From positions 224,340-288,339 of the forward strand of contig JBCCWO010000003.1 in NCBI GenBank assembly GCA_039193455.1: 64,000 bases of DNA. The letters are read 5' to 3'. Positions 35,610 through 44,726 of this stretch are shown here, in pieces. This stretch comes from JBCBGF01 sp039193455 (lineage in GTDB: Bacteria > Pseudomonadota > Alphaproteobacteria > Rhodobacterales > Rhodobacteraceae). The notes beneath the pieces are model-generated. The model was not told where the DNA came from. It worked only from the letters and a program-made list of their open reading frames with translations, and ran no database searches. Each line of letters starts with the position of its first letter. Positions within the stretch are counted from its first letter, which is position 1. The position numbers and the translations under genes are program-made.

Positions 35610-36699
35610 GCGTTCTGCTTAATCGAGGTGCCGCTTGTAGATTTTGAGTACTGGAAACATTTTCGTTTCGTGTTCCGCTTCTTCCAAGTCGCCTTCGTAC
35701 GGTTTGACAGGTCTTGATATTACACGATGCGAAATCGTCCGCCTAATCGGAGTGGGGAACAGGTTTCGGATTCTTATAGTTGTGTTTTTTGTAGCCGCGT
35801 CGAGCTCACAACGGCGTGCCGCTAGATGGCCAGTTTAGCTATCAAGGATTATATCGGCTGTTGGAGCTGGGCGCTAACAACTAGGGTCAGGACGGTCTCC
35901 GCGCCAATTTCGTGGGGTTTGCGCTTTCTCAGCGCTGGTGGCTGTCAGCGTTAAGCGTTCAAGTGTATTGTTGCCAATTTGATAGTTATTTTCTTTTGTT
36001 ACGGGTAAGAGCTTCGCGATTTGCTTCCTTCATCGCAGACGGCTATTCGGTACATTCCGCCACCAGTTTTCCCGATGGCAACATCATTTCGCATCAAATG
36101 AATATTCATGACCGGCGCGAAGAAGTCCTGCGTGAACCCTTCCCCTCTCAGCAACTGCTGTCAAGTTTGAAGTTTAATATCGCCGACACCAATGCTGTCG
36201 CCATGTGGTTCAATTTCGACGAAGCAGCATTCTACTCCGCCGCCCCAAGTCAAGGGATCACTAACGGATTGCTTAGGGCACGTGTTTCTTGAAACGCGTG
36301 GACCACTAGTTCGACTTGAGCGGTATGAGCCGACCTTACCTATAACTCTTTTTTCGGATGGTGCTGCATGCCACACCCCAGCAATAAACCACTTCAGCAA
36401 ACCATCTATCTCCATCGGAAACCGCTACCCTCCAGCCACAATCTTCATCACTATGTACTCCATACTGGGTGTATTGGCTTCGTTCGCCGTCTGTGAACCG
36501 CGTGAACCGCGTGAACCGCTTCCCAGCATGAGATCAGATCACGCGTGAGCGGCGAGGTTCACTACGGTTGTATTACCTTGCCGGAATACAGGCGACAAGG
36601 TAATGGCGATGATTTACGATTTGTGGCACCTATGCACAAACAACACAGCGAAACTCTATCACAGACATGTTGCTCACGTGATTGATTTTGAATTACCAA
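35610..36699. other. Gene-free region of about 1.1 kb
   Basis: No frame looks like a complete protein. Plus-strand frames between 35912 and 36550 have some protein-like composition but shift phase and lack start signals, so a decayed gene is possible. A perfect triple repeat of GTGAACCGC lies at 36493-36519. Confidence 0.4.
36493..36519. repeat. Short tandem repeat, three 9-bp units
   Basis: GTGAACCGC occurs three times head to tail without mismatch. It does not lie in a recognised gene. Confidence 0.9.
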
Positions 36700-37674
36700 T
36701 CAACGCCTAATTGCTTGCTTCAACGCAACCACCCAATTCTCAACTACTGGAGACATTAACAGAAGTGATTTTGCTGCATTCGGCAGCGTTTCCTTGAACC
36801 AATAACGACCAGTGTACCGATCTGCTTTTTTGTGTGAGGAAATAGCTACCGGACTTCCAATCTGCTGTGGAAGCTCTCGCAGTGGAAGCTCGCTCAGCAT
36901 TGGATCCATTTCAGTAGTGTGGGTAGCATCGGCAGAAAAGCCTATGTTGCTCACCAGGTTTTGCGATGGGGCAACCGTAAGGCCACCCTCTTTCCAACAA
37001 CTATAAATCCATTGAAAATCCCAAGTGTCAACATAGCCTCGATAAGTGGTCTCAAATATTCTGCGCCATACAATTCTGGCGGCAACATTCGACGGATGTA
37101 TTGCTTTGAGTAGGTTTCTCTTGTCTGTCTTCGGCCAGCTCAGGAGTTCGCGATCGTACATTTTCCATGAGCGCGCCCAGGTCGCCCAACCCCACATCAA
37201 CGGATATATTGAAAAATATGAATCCTCCTCGAAAGTGACGTCTTTTGTAATGTTACTTCCGGTTACCGACATTATTCTAGAGTTAGTTTCGTATCTGGCT
37301 AAAATTTCCTCGCAGAAGCGAAAGAAACTCTGATTTGGCAAACAATCATCTTCCAAAATAATGCCGGATGGTTCTTTTCCAAAAAACCAGTCGATGGCAG
37401 AACTTACTGCGTATTTGCAACCAAGGTTTTCTTTTCGGAATAGCGTATGGAGTTCGCATGGCCAATCAACCGCCGTAGCAATTTCTTGCACCTGAGCAAC
37501 TATGGCTGCCTCTCCATTCTTCTCCGCCCGAGGCCCGTCACAAGCAACATACAACCGAGCTGGCTTTGCCACTCTTATGGCTTCGAATACGCGGGCCGTT
37601 GTCTCAGGGCGATTGAATACAAGAAATAGGACTGGTGAATTTAGTGATAGGGGCACCTTTAAAAGACTATCCAT
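36700..37674 (-). CDS. Glycosyltransferase (GT2-like)
   Basis: A 324-residue protein with GT-A traits: VLFLVFNRPETTARVFEAIR at the start, YVACDGPR, then GIILEDDCLPNQSF and IYPLMWGWATWARSW, a pattern common in transferases with the PLMWGWATWARSW box. It lies in the AT-rich block and most likely builds the repeat unit. Donor is unknown. Confidence 0.85.
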   Translation of the reverse strand: MDSLLKVPLSLNSPVLFLVFNRPETTARVFEAIRVAKPARLYVACDGPRAEKNGEAAIVAQVQEIATAVDWPCELHTLFRKENLGCKYAVSSAIDWFFGKEPSGIILEDDCLPNQSFFRFCEEILARYETNSRIMSVTGSNITKDVTFEEDSYFSIYPLMWGWATWARSWKMYDRELLSWPKTDKRNLLKAIHPSNVAARIVWRRIFETTYRGYVDTWDFQWIYSCWKEGGLTVAPSQNLVSNIGFSADATHTTEMDPMLSELPLRELPQQIGSPVAISSHKKADRYTGRYWFKETLPNAAKSLLLMSPVVENWVVALKQAIRR

Positions 37675-38208
37675 CGGCTTGCACTACGCCTTCTTCTTTC
37701 GCGTGTAAAAAAAATATATCTGAGTTATTCATCAGGGTGGGCAGCGATAGTTTTCAAAAGAAGTGACACGTCATACCTTTCAAGATCACCTATATTGAAA
37801 CGCTGTTACCGCCTGCACCGAGTGATTTATTATCCAACGCACTCTTATGCGGATCGGTGAGGATCTATAGCGTTGTTTAGCAATGCCAAATTCTCAACTG
37901 ATTGGTGTGGCAAAACTTGTGGCATGCAAAACTCCTTTTTAGGGACACGGACATCTGCTTTGATCCACACTTGCGTGGCAGAGAAATTGGAGAACTCACA
38001 TAAACGCACCAGAGCACTGCTCCCTAGAGGCGACTACATCGCAATATTGTTCATTCTGATATCGATTTTCAGACCATTAGTTAAATGGTCTGGCGACGAT
38101 GCAGCCGAATCTCTCTCCGAAACGCCCAATAACGCAAGCTCCAGGACGCGATGTTGGCCAAAACGAGTGGTGATGTTGAATCTCTTAAGGTTCCCAATGG
38201 CCTTTGTC
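37675..38208. other. Gene-free region between GT and MarR regulator genes
   Basis: About 530 bases with no clear gene. A plus-strand frame running 37873-39060 covers two real minus-strand genes and is rejected. An A-rich tract at about 37706-37715 is notable. A promoter for the minus-strand glycosyltransferase gene should be here. Confidence 0.5.
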
Positions 38209-38538
38209 CTATTGCCGAAGCTCGCTCTGAATACTTTCGATCTCTGCCTTGAGGGCCTCGTACTCCACCACCTTTCGCGCAAGGAACCCGCGGGTGAGCC
38301 GTGTTTTTTCTCCAAGTCCACCTGGCGTCAAGACATAGGCGTAGGAGAGCTTCCTATCCGAGACTCGAAAGCACTCCATCTTGACGAGGCCTTTCTCAAT
38401 CAGAGCGTTGAGACAGTAGTTCACGCGGCCGAGACTGACGCCAAGCCGTCGAGAGAGCTCTCTCTGGCTGATATCGGGGTTCGCCGCAATGAGGCGCAGC
38501 AAACGGAAGCGGGCATCTTCGTCGAGGCGCACCGGCAC
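38209..38538 (-). CDS. MarR-family EPS-associated transcriptional regulator
   Basis: A 109-residue winged-helix protein: LLRLIAANPDISQRELSRRL, then RVNYCLNALIEKGLVKM as the recognition region and a C-terminal coiled coil (VEYEALKAEIESIQSELR). It matches the MarR-type regulators found inside exopolysaccharide operons, often near the undecaprenyl sugar transferase. It probably controls this polysaccharide locus; the operator is not identified. A 236-base gap separates it from the RfaH-like gene. Confidence 0.85.
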   Translation of the reverse strand: MPVRLDEDARFRLLRLIAANPDISQRELSRRLGVSLGRVNYCLNALIEKGLVKMECFRVSDRKLSYAYVLTPGGLGEKTRLTRGFLARKVVEYEALKAEIESIQSELRQ

Positions 38539-38774
38539 CTAACGACCCCTCTGTCGAAAACTGCCGCAGCCCAGCCCACCATGGCTACCGCAGCGACGCT
38601 CGCCTTCGGCGGGTCGTTGTGTCAAAAGAACGCACTGTCGGCTCACGAAACACATCGCCGTTCAAATATGAACACACTCCGCTTTTTCCGTGATAAGTCA
38701 ACAGAATTGACAGTAGTCCGCAAAACTCAGGGGGCTGGCTTGTCGCTTGGCTTGATCGAAGCAAAGACGCGCAC

Positions 38775-39332
38775 TCAAGCCCGCTCGAGGTCCCCAGGTT
38801 GCAGGGTCGCGCGTACATCGCGCCCCATCATGTCGAGCAGAACGAACACCCGATCCCGCTCGGGAGCCGCTTCGACGCACGCGAGCACATTGGCGAATGG
38901 CCCGGCCACAACGCGGACGGAGTCTCCGGGGAGAAATGGATCGGGGTCACCCATATACTCTCCATCCTTTGAACTCGCCGCCCTAAGAGCAGCAATTATC
39001 GTATCTGGGATACGTACTGGTCGCCCTGGCTCGAGACAGACCGCCTGGGCAACCCCATAGGTTGCGTTGAGCGACCTCCATGCTGGTGCATTTTGCCCAA
39101 CCTCAATGAAGAGGTACCCAGGAAACAGGGGACGTGAGCCATCGACGAGGCGCCCTCCCCGTCGCGCCGTACACCTGCGTCGGGGCATAAAGCTCTGAAC
39201 GCCCTGACGCGCAAGATTTGTTCGGGCTCGGTCAAGCCCGCCGGGTTTTAGTTGAAGAACGTACCAAGCAGAAAACACCGATATCCTGCCGTCGGCGCAC
39301 TCATCAGTGTGTTTGACAGATTCAAAATTCAC
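38775..39332 (-). CDS. RfaH/NusG-like transcription antitermination protein
   Basis: A 185-residue NusG paralogue. The N-terminal NGN domain shows WYVLQLKPGGLDRARTNL and LFPGYLFIEVG with the following aromatic residues; a C-terminal KOW domain begins DPFLPGDSVRVVAGPF. RfaH-type proteins suppress Rho and intrinsic termination in long polysaccharide operons. It starts 3 bases after the sugar transferase stop, making a promoter-proximal cassette with the initiating enzyme. A canonical ops element was not convincingly found. Confidence 0.85.
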   Translation of the reverse strand: MNFESVKHTDECADGRISVFSAWYVLQLKPGGLDRARTNLARQGVQSFMPRRRCTARRGGRLVDGSRPLFPGYLFIEVGQNAPAWRSLNATYGVAQAVCLEPGRPVRIPDTIIAALRAASSKDGEYMGDPDPFLPGDSVRVVAGPFANVLACVEAAPERDRVFVLLDMMGRDVRATLQPGDLERA

Positions 39333-39335
39333 CGC

Positions 39336-40016
39336 CTACCGCGCCCCAAACCCGGTCACCATAACCACAAGCGTCGCAGCAATTACGGAGAGATCCATCC
39401 GGCCGCATGAGCGCCTAACATACAAGCTATCATAACGCGCTTTCTTACGCACTTCCGCTTCATTGGCAGCATAGCCCATACGGACCTGTGCCAGCCCTGT
39501 TATGCCAGGTTTAACCCTAGTTCGCTCGCTGTAGTAAGGGATGCTCTCTGTGTACTTTTTCGCATGGGCGATGTCGTCAGGGCGAGGGCCAACAACGCTC
39601 ATCTCGCCCTTGAGAACATTAAGAAAGTTTGGGAGCTCATCGATTCGCAACGTGCGCATAAGGCGCCCAAGAGGCGTAATGCGATCTTCTTCGACAGGAT
39701 CGTGGTAGCCCCGAATAGCCGAGTGGCAATCCGTCATCGTACGATATTTCCAGATCCAAAAGCTCTTCCCGCCAAGCCCCATACGTTCTTGGCGAAAGAA
39801 CAGTCTTCCAGGGTTTAGCAGCGGGTTCAACGCGAGAAGTACGATACTCATCGCGCCCAACAACGGCAATGCCAAGCAAGCAAAGAAGACATCACATCCC
39901 CGCTTGAACACGCGAAATTTCCATGACCATCGGGACAAAGGATAACCCAACACAGTTGATGGCTTGCTTTCGGATTGTTCAAAGGTTTCAGTTGGATCAA
40001 ATGACATGGTTACCAT
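39336..40016 (-). CDS. Undecaprenyl-phosphate sugar phosphotransferase (bacterial sugar transferase)
   Basis: A 226-residue protein of the WcaJ/ExoY/PglC-like catalytic type: a single N-terminal membrane hairpin (VFFACLALPLLGAMSIVLLAL), then WKYRTMTDC, RLMRTLRIDELPNFLNVLKG and SVVGPRPD. It transfers a sugar-1-phosphate to undecaprenyl phosphate, the first step of repeat-unit synthesis. It leads the regulator-containing transcript, opposite to the phosphatase gene at 40407. Confidence 0.92.
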   Translation of the reverse strand: MVTMSFDPTETFEQSESKPSTVLGYPLSRWSWKFRVFKRGCDVFFACLALPLLGAMSIVLLALNPLLNPGRLFFRQERMGLGGKSFWIWKYRTMTDCHSAIRGYHDPVEEDRITPLGRLMRTLRIDELPNFLNVLKGEMSVVGPRPDDIAHAKKYTESIPYYSERTRVKPGITGLAQVRMGYAANEAEVRKKARYDSLYVRRSCGRMDLSVIAATLVVMVTGFGAR

Positions 40017-40406
40017 ACTCTAGCAGCTAAAGGCCATCTAACGGTACTCTTACCGGCTCACTGCAATAGATCAACAAGTGGTCGCGCTGCTTTCGGTCAA
40101 ATTTTGCCCAACCAAAGAACAGTCGCGCGGCCGCAATGCCATTGTACACTTTGCCCAATTTCAATTCACTATTGTCATGAGCCCAAGCACTTTAAAGGCA
40201 CCCTCCAACTTGAGGCCAAAAACAGTAGATGAGTCGAACCGCTCACGGCCCCGTTATCCGCAGGTCAGACTCGGTAGCGCGTAACAACGAAATCCCCTCT
40301 CCAATCCAGAGGAGTTTATCTCTAACGACACGTTACGGTGACAGTGACACTCCATCTGGTCAGGACGGTTGGATTTTCCCAGAGAACCGGATACGCCGTT
40401 AAGGCT
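40017..40406. other. Divergent promoter region
   Basis: About 390 bases between the divergent sugar transferase and phosphatase genes, likely containing both promoters and the target of the MarR-type regulator. GGTAGCG at 40273-40279 recalls the ops element core but the match is too short to accept. Confidence 0.45.
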
Positions 40407-41195
40407 ATGTGGAATGCTCGGAAGCGAAAAGCTCACACAGTACGGAAAAGCCGTCCGTCGATCGGCGAAGCCGTGCGGGTTTATGCCGTGGGAGACATCC
40501 ACGGTCGCTTCGACCTGATGATCGAGCTGCTTGGAATCATTTGCGTTGACGCCGACAGCAAAGCAGACAATCGCTCCACCCAAATCGTTTTTCTCGGAGA
40601 TTACGTCGACCGCGGCGACGAAACTGCACAAGTCCTCACCGCGTTGCAGTCGCTTGACAAACCCGCAGTGGGAGGCATTACGTTCCTGCGCGGCAATCAC
40701 GAAGACGCCTTGTTGACGTTTTTGGCAGACCCAGTCTCTGGGCGACGTTGGCTCGACTTCGGCGCTGACCAGACGCTTGCAAGCTACGGCGTGGATCTGC
40801 CACCGCGAAACCCGACCAACAACGACTTGCGACAGACCCGAGACAAGCTGCGCGCTGCCATGCATGACCATGTCGCGTTCTTGGGCGCGATGCCTTTTAA
40901 TAAATGGTACGGGAATGTCCTTTTCACGCATGCAGGGTGCAATGCATCCGCAAAGGACGTTGAACTAGACGTCAAGGCGATGATGTGGGGGCATCCATCT
41001 GCACTCATCGACGAACCTGTTCCTGGAGCCCTTGTTGTGCACGGGCACTATGACAGCGTTGAACCCGTCAATTGTCGCGGCCGAATTTGCGTCGACACTG
41101 GCGCTTACTACTCAGGTCGGCTCACCGCCGTTCGACTGGATCAAGACGTGACTTTCCTATCGACTGGGATGCGTCCTAGCCGGAGTGTCGAATGA
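40407..41195 (+). CDS. PPP-family metallophosphoesterase (serine/threonine phosphatase-like)
   Basis: A 262-residue protein with the complete PPP signature: GDIHGRFD, GDYVDRGDE, RGNHED and later FTHAGCN and VHGHYDS, giving the metal ligands. Such phosphatases use two metal ions to hydrolyse phosphoesters. It lies before a coupled TPR-type gene and 1.2 kb from the Wzc-like kinase, so it may dephosphorylate a partner in the polysaccharide pathway; its substrate is not shown. The ATG at 40407 is preferred to the upstream in-frame ATG. Confidence 0.88.
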   Translation: MWNARKRKAHTVRKSRPSIGEAVRVYAVGDIHGRFDLMIELLGIICVDADSKADNRSTQIVFLGDYVDRGDETAQVLTALQSLDKPAVGGITFLRGNHEDALLTFLADPVSGRRWLDFGADQTLASYGVDLPPRNPTNNDLRQTRDKLRAAMHDHVAFLGAMPFNKWYGNVLFTHAGCNASAKDVELDVKAMMWGHPSALIDEPVPGALVVHGHYDSVEPVNCRGRICVDTGAYYSGRLTAVRLDQDVTFLSTGMRPSRSVE

Positions 41196-41845
41196 AACGT
41201 CTCGCGATGCTATCGCTTGGTCTTGCTTACGCTGTCGTCTCGACCGTTTCGTTCTTGAGCGTAGCGCGCGACGCTCCTGCCCTCTCGGCTGAACTGCGAT
41301 CTCAAAATGTCTACGGCGACTGGCGCGTGCCGATCACGAGCACTCTTTTTCATCGTGGAGAATACGACTTCCAGATTGGGTTCAGCCTTCTGCAAACAGA
41401 CGCGGCGCTAATGCTTCTCGACGTCGAGAACCCGCCATCGGTCGACGTCTTCGCGCGAAACATGGAACGGGCCAAAACACTGTTCCAACACAGCCTCGCT
41501 AAGCAACCCGGCCACGCGGCGACTTGGTCGGCGCTCTTTTGGGTACATGCCTCGGCTGGTCGTACGGACGAAGCAAGATACGCCCTTGAGATGTCATCAA
41601 AGCTTGCACCATTCAATCGGGCGCTAGCTCCAGATCGCCTTGCCGCCGTCGAGAGCCTCGATGAGATCGTAGGCAAAAGTTGGATTCAAAGCGATTTCGG
41701 CCAATCGAACATAGCTCGCGATTTGAGCACGCTTCAGCGATTTGACGCGGAATACTATCGGTTGTTAGTTGAGGAGAACAGATCACTAAGAAACATCGCG
41801 GAACAGGCTCGCCTCCTAGCTGTCGACGCGCTCAATCCCGACTAG
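41192..41845 (+). CDS. Exported or membrane-anchored TPR-like protein
   Basis: A 217-residue protein with an N-terminal hydrophobic segment (MKRLAMLSLGLAYAVVSTVSFL) and helical repeats in the middle (ARTLFQHSLAKQPGHA-like, HASAGRTDEARYALEMSSKLAP), suggesting TPR folds. It is coupled to the phosphatase by an ATGA overlap and convergent with the gene at 41832. It could be a periplasmic scaffold; its function is unknown. Confidence 0.7.
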   Translation: MKRLAMLSLGLAYAVVSTVSFLSVARDAPALSAELRSQNVYGDWRVPITSTLFHRGEYDFQIGFSLLQTDAALMLLDVENPPSVDVFARNMERAKTLFQHSLAKQPGHAATWSALFWVHASAGRTDEARYALEMSSKLAPFNRALAPDRLAAVESLDEIVGKSWIQSDFGQSNIARDLSTLQRFDAEYYRLLVEENRSLRNIAEQARLLAVDALNPD

Positions 41846-42173
41846 CGTACCTACGATGGCGCCAACGCTCGTCCTGCCAACCATTTGCATGGGACGCGCG
41901 ACTGTTGTTCGGTGGCCCATGGTACACGATGTGAAGACAGCGCTTGATCTTCAAAAGCAGCGCACGTCGGTGCTTCTGCATGAGCGCGAAGCGTGCGCGG
42001 TGGACGTCTGCGTGATCGTCATCTGCAAGGCGTACCTGATGGGCGGCAATGACGTTCTCTATTCGCTCAAGATACCGTTTGCAGTGTTCTACGCTGTACT
42101 TGCCCGTTGCCTGCGCAGGCGACGTAGCAGCGAACACGCAGACAATCATAACCACACCAAGAGCTTTCAGCAC
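41832..42173 (-). CDS. Small exported protein of unknown function
   Basis: A 113-residue protein with a signal peptide (MLKALGVVMIVCVFAATSPAQA). The mature part is basic and histidine-rich (HADVHRARF, HCKRYLERI). It converges on the TPR-like gene and overlaps its end by 14 bases. Unusual placement inside the polysaccharide locus; function unknown. Confidence 0.6.
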   Translation of the reverse strand: MLKALGVVMIVCVFAATSPAQATGKYSVEHCKRYLERIENVIAAHQVRLADDDHADVHRARFALMQKHRRALLLKIKRCLHIVYHGPPNNSRASHANGWQDERWRHRRYASRD

Positions 42174-42425
42174 AAACGAGAGCCTTTACCGCCATTGTTT
42201 CTGGCATCGGAGTAGATTACTCGCGGAAGCATCGCAATCACAGATTTTTTCGATTTGCCGGTATGATGCTATTTCATCGCGCTTCGCCTGAAGGCTTAGC
42301 ACGGAGCCGGAGTCGCCAACGCGCTTAGCGTTGATAGTGCGGCAGCAGTTTGTGCTAAGATTCCAAAGAGTGCTATGTGTCATGTGAACATCGGGCATGG
42401 GATCCGCAGCAACGGCAAAGACAAT

Positions 42426-44726
42426 ATGACAGAGAACAGACGACTGACCAACTTCCAGGTCAAGCCGGTGCCCTCGCCCGAGCGCTTTGCTGAGGATGAC
42501 GACACTCTGGAGATAGATCTGCGGGCGATCCTTGCAAAACTCTGGCACGGGAAATGGATCATCGTGATCTGCACTCTTTTTGCAGGTACCTTTGGTCTTC
42601 TCACGTCATCCCAAATCGACCCTGTCTACCGTGCCAGCGCCAAGGTTATGTTCGATCTCGATGAAAGCTCAATTGTGGATGTCGGGCAACTTGTTGGAAC
42701 GACCGCGGGCAATGATGCCCTTCAGAATCAGATCGAGGTCCTGCGGTCCAATACGCTTGTGGAAAAAGTCGTTGTTGAACTCGGGTTGCAGAACAACCCC
42801 GAGTTCAATCCACGTCTTGTAGAACGTGAGGTAACACTGGGCGAACGGATCCGCCAGGTTTTCAAAATTCCGCCAGCAGCAAGGGAATTCGCCCAAAACG
42901 TCGGGTTGATCGATCCGCCACTACCACCGAATCCACCGCCCAGCCCCGAAGAGATCGAAGCGTTGGAGCGGCGGATTGTTGCTCAAAACGTCTTGGCACG
43001 GCTGAGTCTTCAGCCAGTTCCGTCGTCGCAAGTAATTGAAATCAGTTTTCTTTCAGAGAGTCCTCGTACCGCATCAAATGTAGCCAATGCCTTTGCCGAC
43101 CAGTACATTGTCGATCAGCTTGACTCTCGACTTGAAGCTACGCGCGCAGCAACTGATTGGCTGGCAGGGCGCGTCGAAGAGTTGCGAATAAGGCTCCAAA
43201 CAGCGGAAGAGGCTGTCGAAAGCGCCAGGGCCACACAGTCATTGGAGGCAGGGCAGAGTATCGAGATTACTCAACAACAGCTTCAAGCGCTCAACGCAAC
43301 ATTGTCGGTCGTCCGAAATGAGGCGCGGACTGCACAAGCAACGTTTGAGCGCCTCAAGTCAGCGGTCGAAACGGGGAGCGACTTCGGCTCGGTGCCAGAG
43401 TTCCGTAATTCTCCTCTGATTAACCAGTATCGTCAGGAAGAGATTGAGATCCGCACTCGGCGGGCAGCACGCATCGAGCTTCGCGGTGAGGATCATCCAT
43501 CCGTTACGCCGATCGAATTGGAACTCACGCTGCTCTTGGACAATATGTCGAAAGAAGCGCAACGGATTGTCGAAGCAGCTCAGGAAGAATGGCTTTCGCT
43601 CCAGGCCGAGCGACAACAAATCGAACAGGATGTTCGCGAACTTGAAACCAAGGCCCTTGAGCAGTCGCGTGATCTCGTGACCGTGCGCCAGCTTGAACGC
43701 GAAGCTGAAGCGAGCCGCATTCTCTACGAGAATTTCTTGGCGCGATTGAATGAAACTTCCGAGCAAGAGCGTCTTACAAGTGCTGATGCCCGCGTCCTGA
43801 CTCCCGCACAACCGCCCCTTTTTGCGCAAACCGAGGCACAGAACCGTACAGTTCTGTTGTCCCTTTTTGCAGGGATCCTCGCCGGGGTTGGACTGATCTT
43901 CCTTCTGGAAAAACTGAACAATACATTTCGGACCTCACAACAACTAGAGCAAATGACCGGCAAAACACTGCTGGGATCGATCCCCTCGGTCGGCAGTCGG
44001 ATTAGACGGACAACAGTCGTCAGGCGTTTCAAAGAAAAACCAAAATCAGGATTGTCAGAGGCGATACGAAATCTGAGGACCAGTATACTGTTTTCAAACG
44101 TCGACAAGCCGCCACGGGTCGTCATGTTCACATCATCGGTGCCGCGTGAAGGGAAATCGACGACCGCAACACTTGTGGCCATGACCAGCCGCCAAATGGG
44201 CAAATCGGCCATCATTGTGGACTGCGACCTGCGGCTCCCTGCCCTCGCGGACCTACTGACAGGAGATGATGGCAAGCCGGGGTTGCTATCGGCAATAAAC
44301 GGCACTGCAGCGCTTGATGACTGCATCTTTCGAGATGACGACACGGGGCTGCATGTCTTAATGACAAAGCCCGCCGAACCCCGATCCAACGTGAACGCCG
44401 CAGATCTTTTATCGTCACGCCGGTTTGACGAGATGATTGACTTACTCAAGTCGCACTACGATCTGGTTATTCTAGATACGCCGCCCACGTTGGTCGTCGC
44501 TGACGCTAAGATCCTGTCGTCTCATGCTGATGCGGTGGTCTACGCGGTTCGTTGGGACCACACGCCGCGTGGCGCGGTGCTCGAAGGCTTGAAAGAGCTT
44601 CGCACAATCAAGGCGCCAGTAGCCGGTGTTGTCCTGACCATGGTCAACGAGGCCAAGGCATCGCGTTACTCCAACAGCGGCTATGGGTACTACCGCGCAC
44701 GGTACAAAAACTACTACGTATCGTGA
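42426..44726 (+). CDS. Wzc-like polysaccharide co-polymerase with BY-kinase domain
   Basis: A 766-residue protein with the Wzc plan: an N-terminal membrane segment (about 45-65), a long periplasmic domain with coiled coil (about 230-440), a second membrane segment near residue 480 (LLSLFAGILAGVGLIFLL), then a C-terminal tyrosine-kinase domain with Walker A SVPREGKSTTATLV and Walker A' VDCDLRLPAL. The tail is tyrosine-rich (YSNSGYGYYRARYKNYY), the autophosphorylation cluster. It controls chain length and export of the polymer. Its stop overlaps the start of the ligase-like gene (GTGA). Confidence 0.93.
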   Translation: MTENRRLTNFQVKPVPSPERFAEDDDTLEIDLRAILAKLWHGKWIIVICTLFAGTFGLLTSSQIDPVYRASAKVMFDLDESSIVDVGQLVGTTAGNDALQNQIEVLRSNTLVEKVVVELGLQNNPEFNPRLVEREVTLGERIRQVFKIPPAAREFAQNVGLIDPPLPPNPPPSPEEIEALERRIVAQNVLARLSLQPVPSSQVIEISFLSESPRTASNVANAFADQYIVDQLDSRLEATRAATDWLAGRVEELRIRLQTAEEAVESARATQSLEAGQSIEITQQQLQALNATLSVVRNEARTAQATFERLKSAVETGSDFGSVPEFRNSPLINQYRQEEIEIRTRRAARIELRGEDHPSVTPIELELTLLLDNMSKEAQRIVEAAQEEWLSLQAERQQIEQDVRELETKALEQSRDLVTVRQLEREAEASRILYENFLARLNETSEQERLTSADARVLTPAQPPLFAQTEAQNRTVLLSLFAGILAGVGLIFLLEKLNNTFRTSQQLEQMTGKTLLGSIPSVGSRIRRTTVVRRFKEKPKSGLSEAIRNLRTSILFSNVDKPPRVVMFTSSVPREGKSTTATLVAMTSRQMGKSAIIVDCDLRLPALADLLTGDDGKPGLLSAINGTAALDDCIFRDDDTGLHVLMTKPAEPRSNVNAADLLSSRRFDEMIDLLKSHYDLVILDTPPTLVVADAKILSSHADAVVYAVRWDHTPRGAVLEGLKELRTIKAPVAGVVLTMVNEAKASRYSNSGYGYYRARYKNYYVS

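Noticed and set aside
37873..39060. Plus-strand 395-codon frame across the MarR and RfaH-like genes
   Set aside because: It lies opposite two genes with clear family motifs and has an unnatural composition, rich in Arg, Ser and Thr; it is a shadow.
40273..40279. GGTAGCG, similar to the core of the RfaH-recruiting ops element
   Set aside because: Only seven bases match, the flanking positions of ops are absent, and the site lies in the divergent region upstream of the phosphatase gene, so it may be chance.
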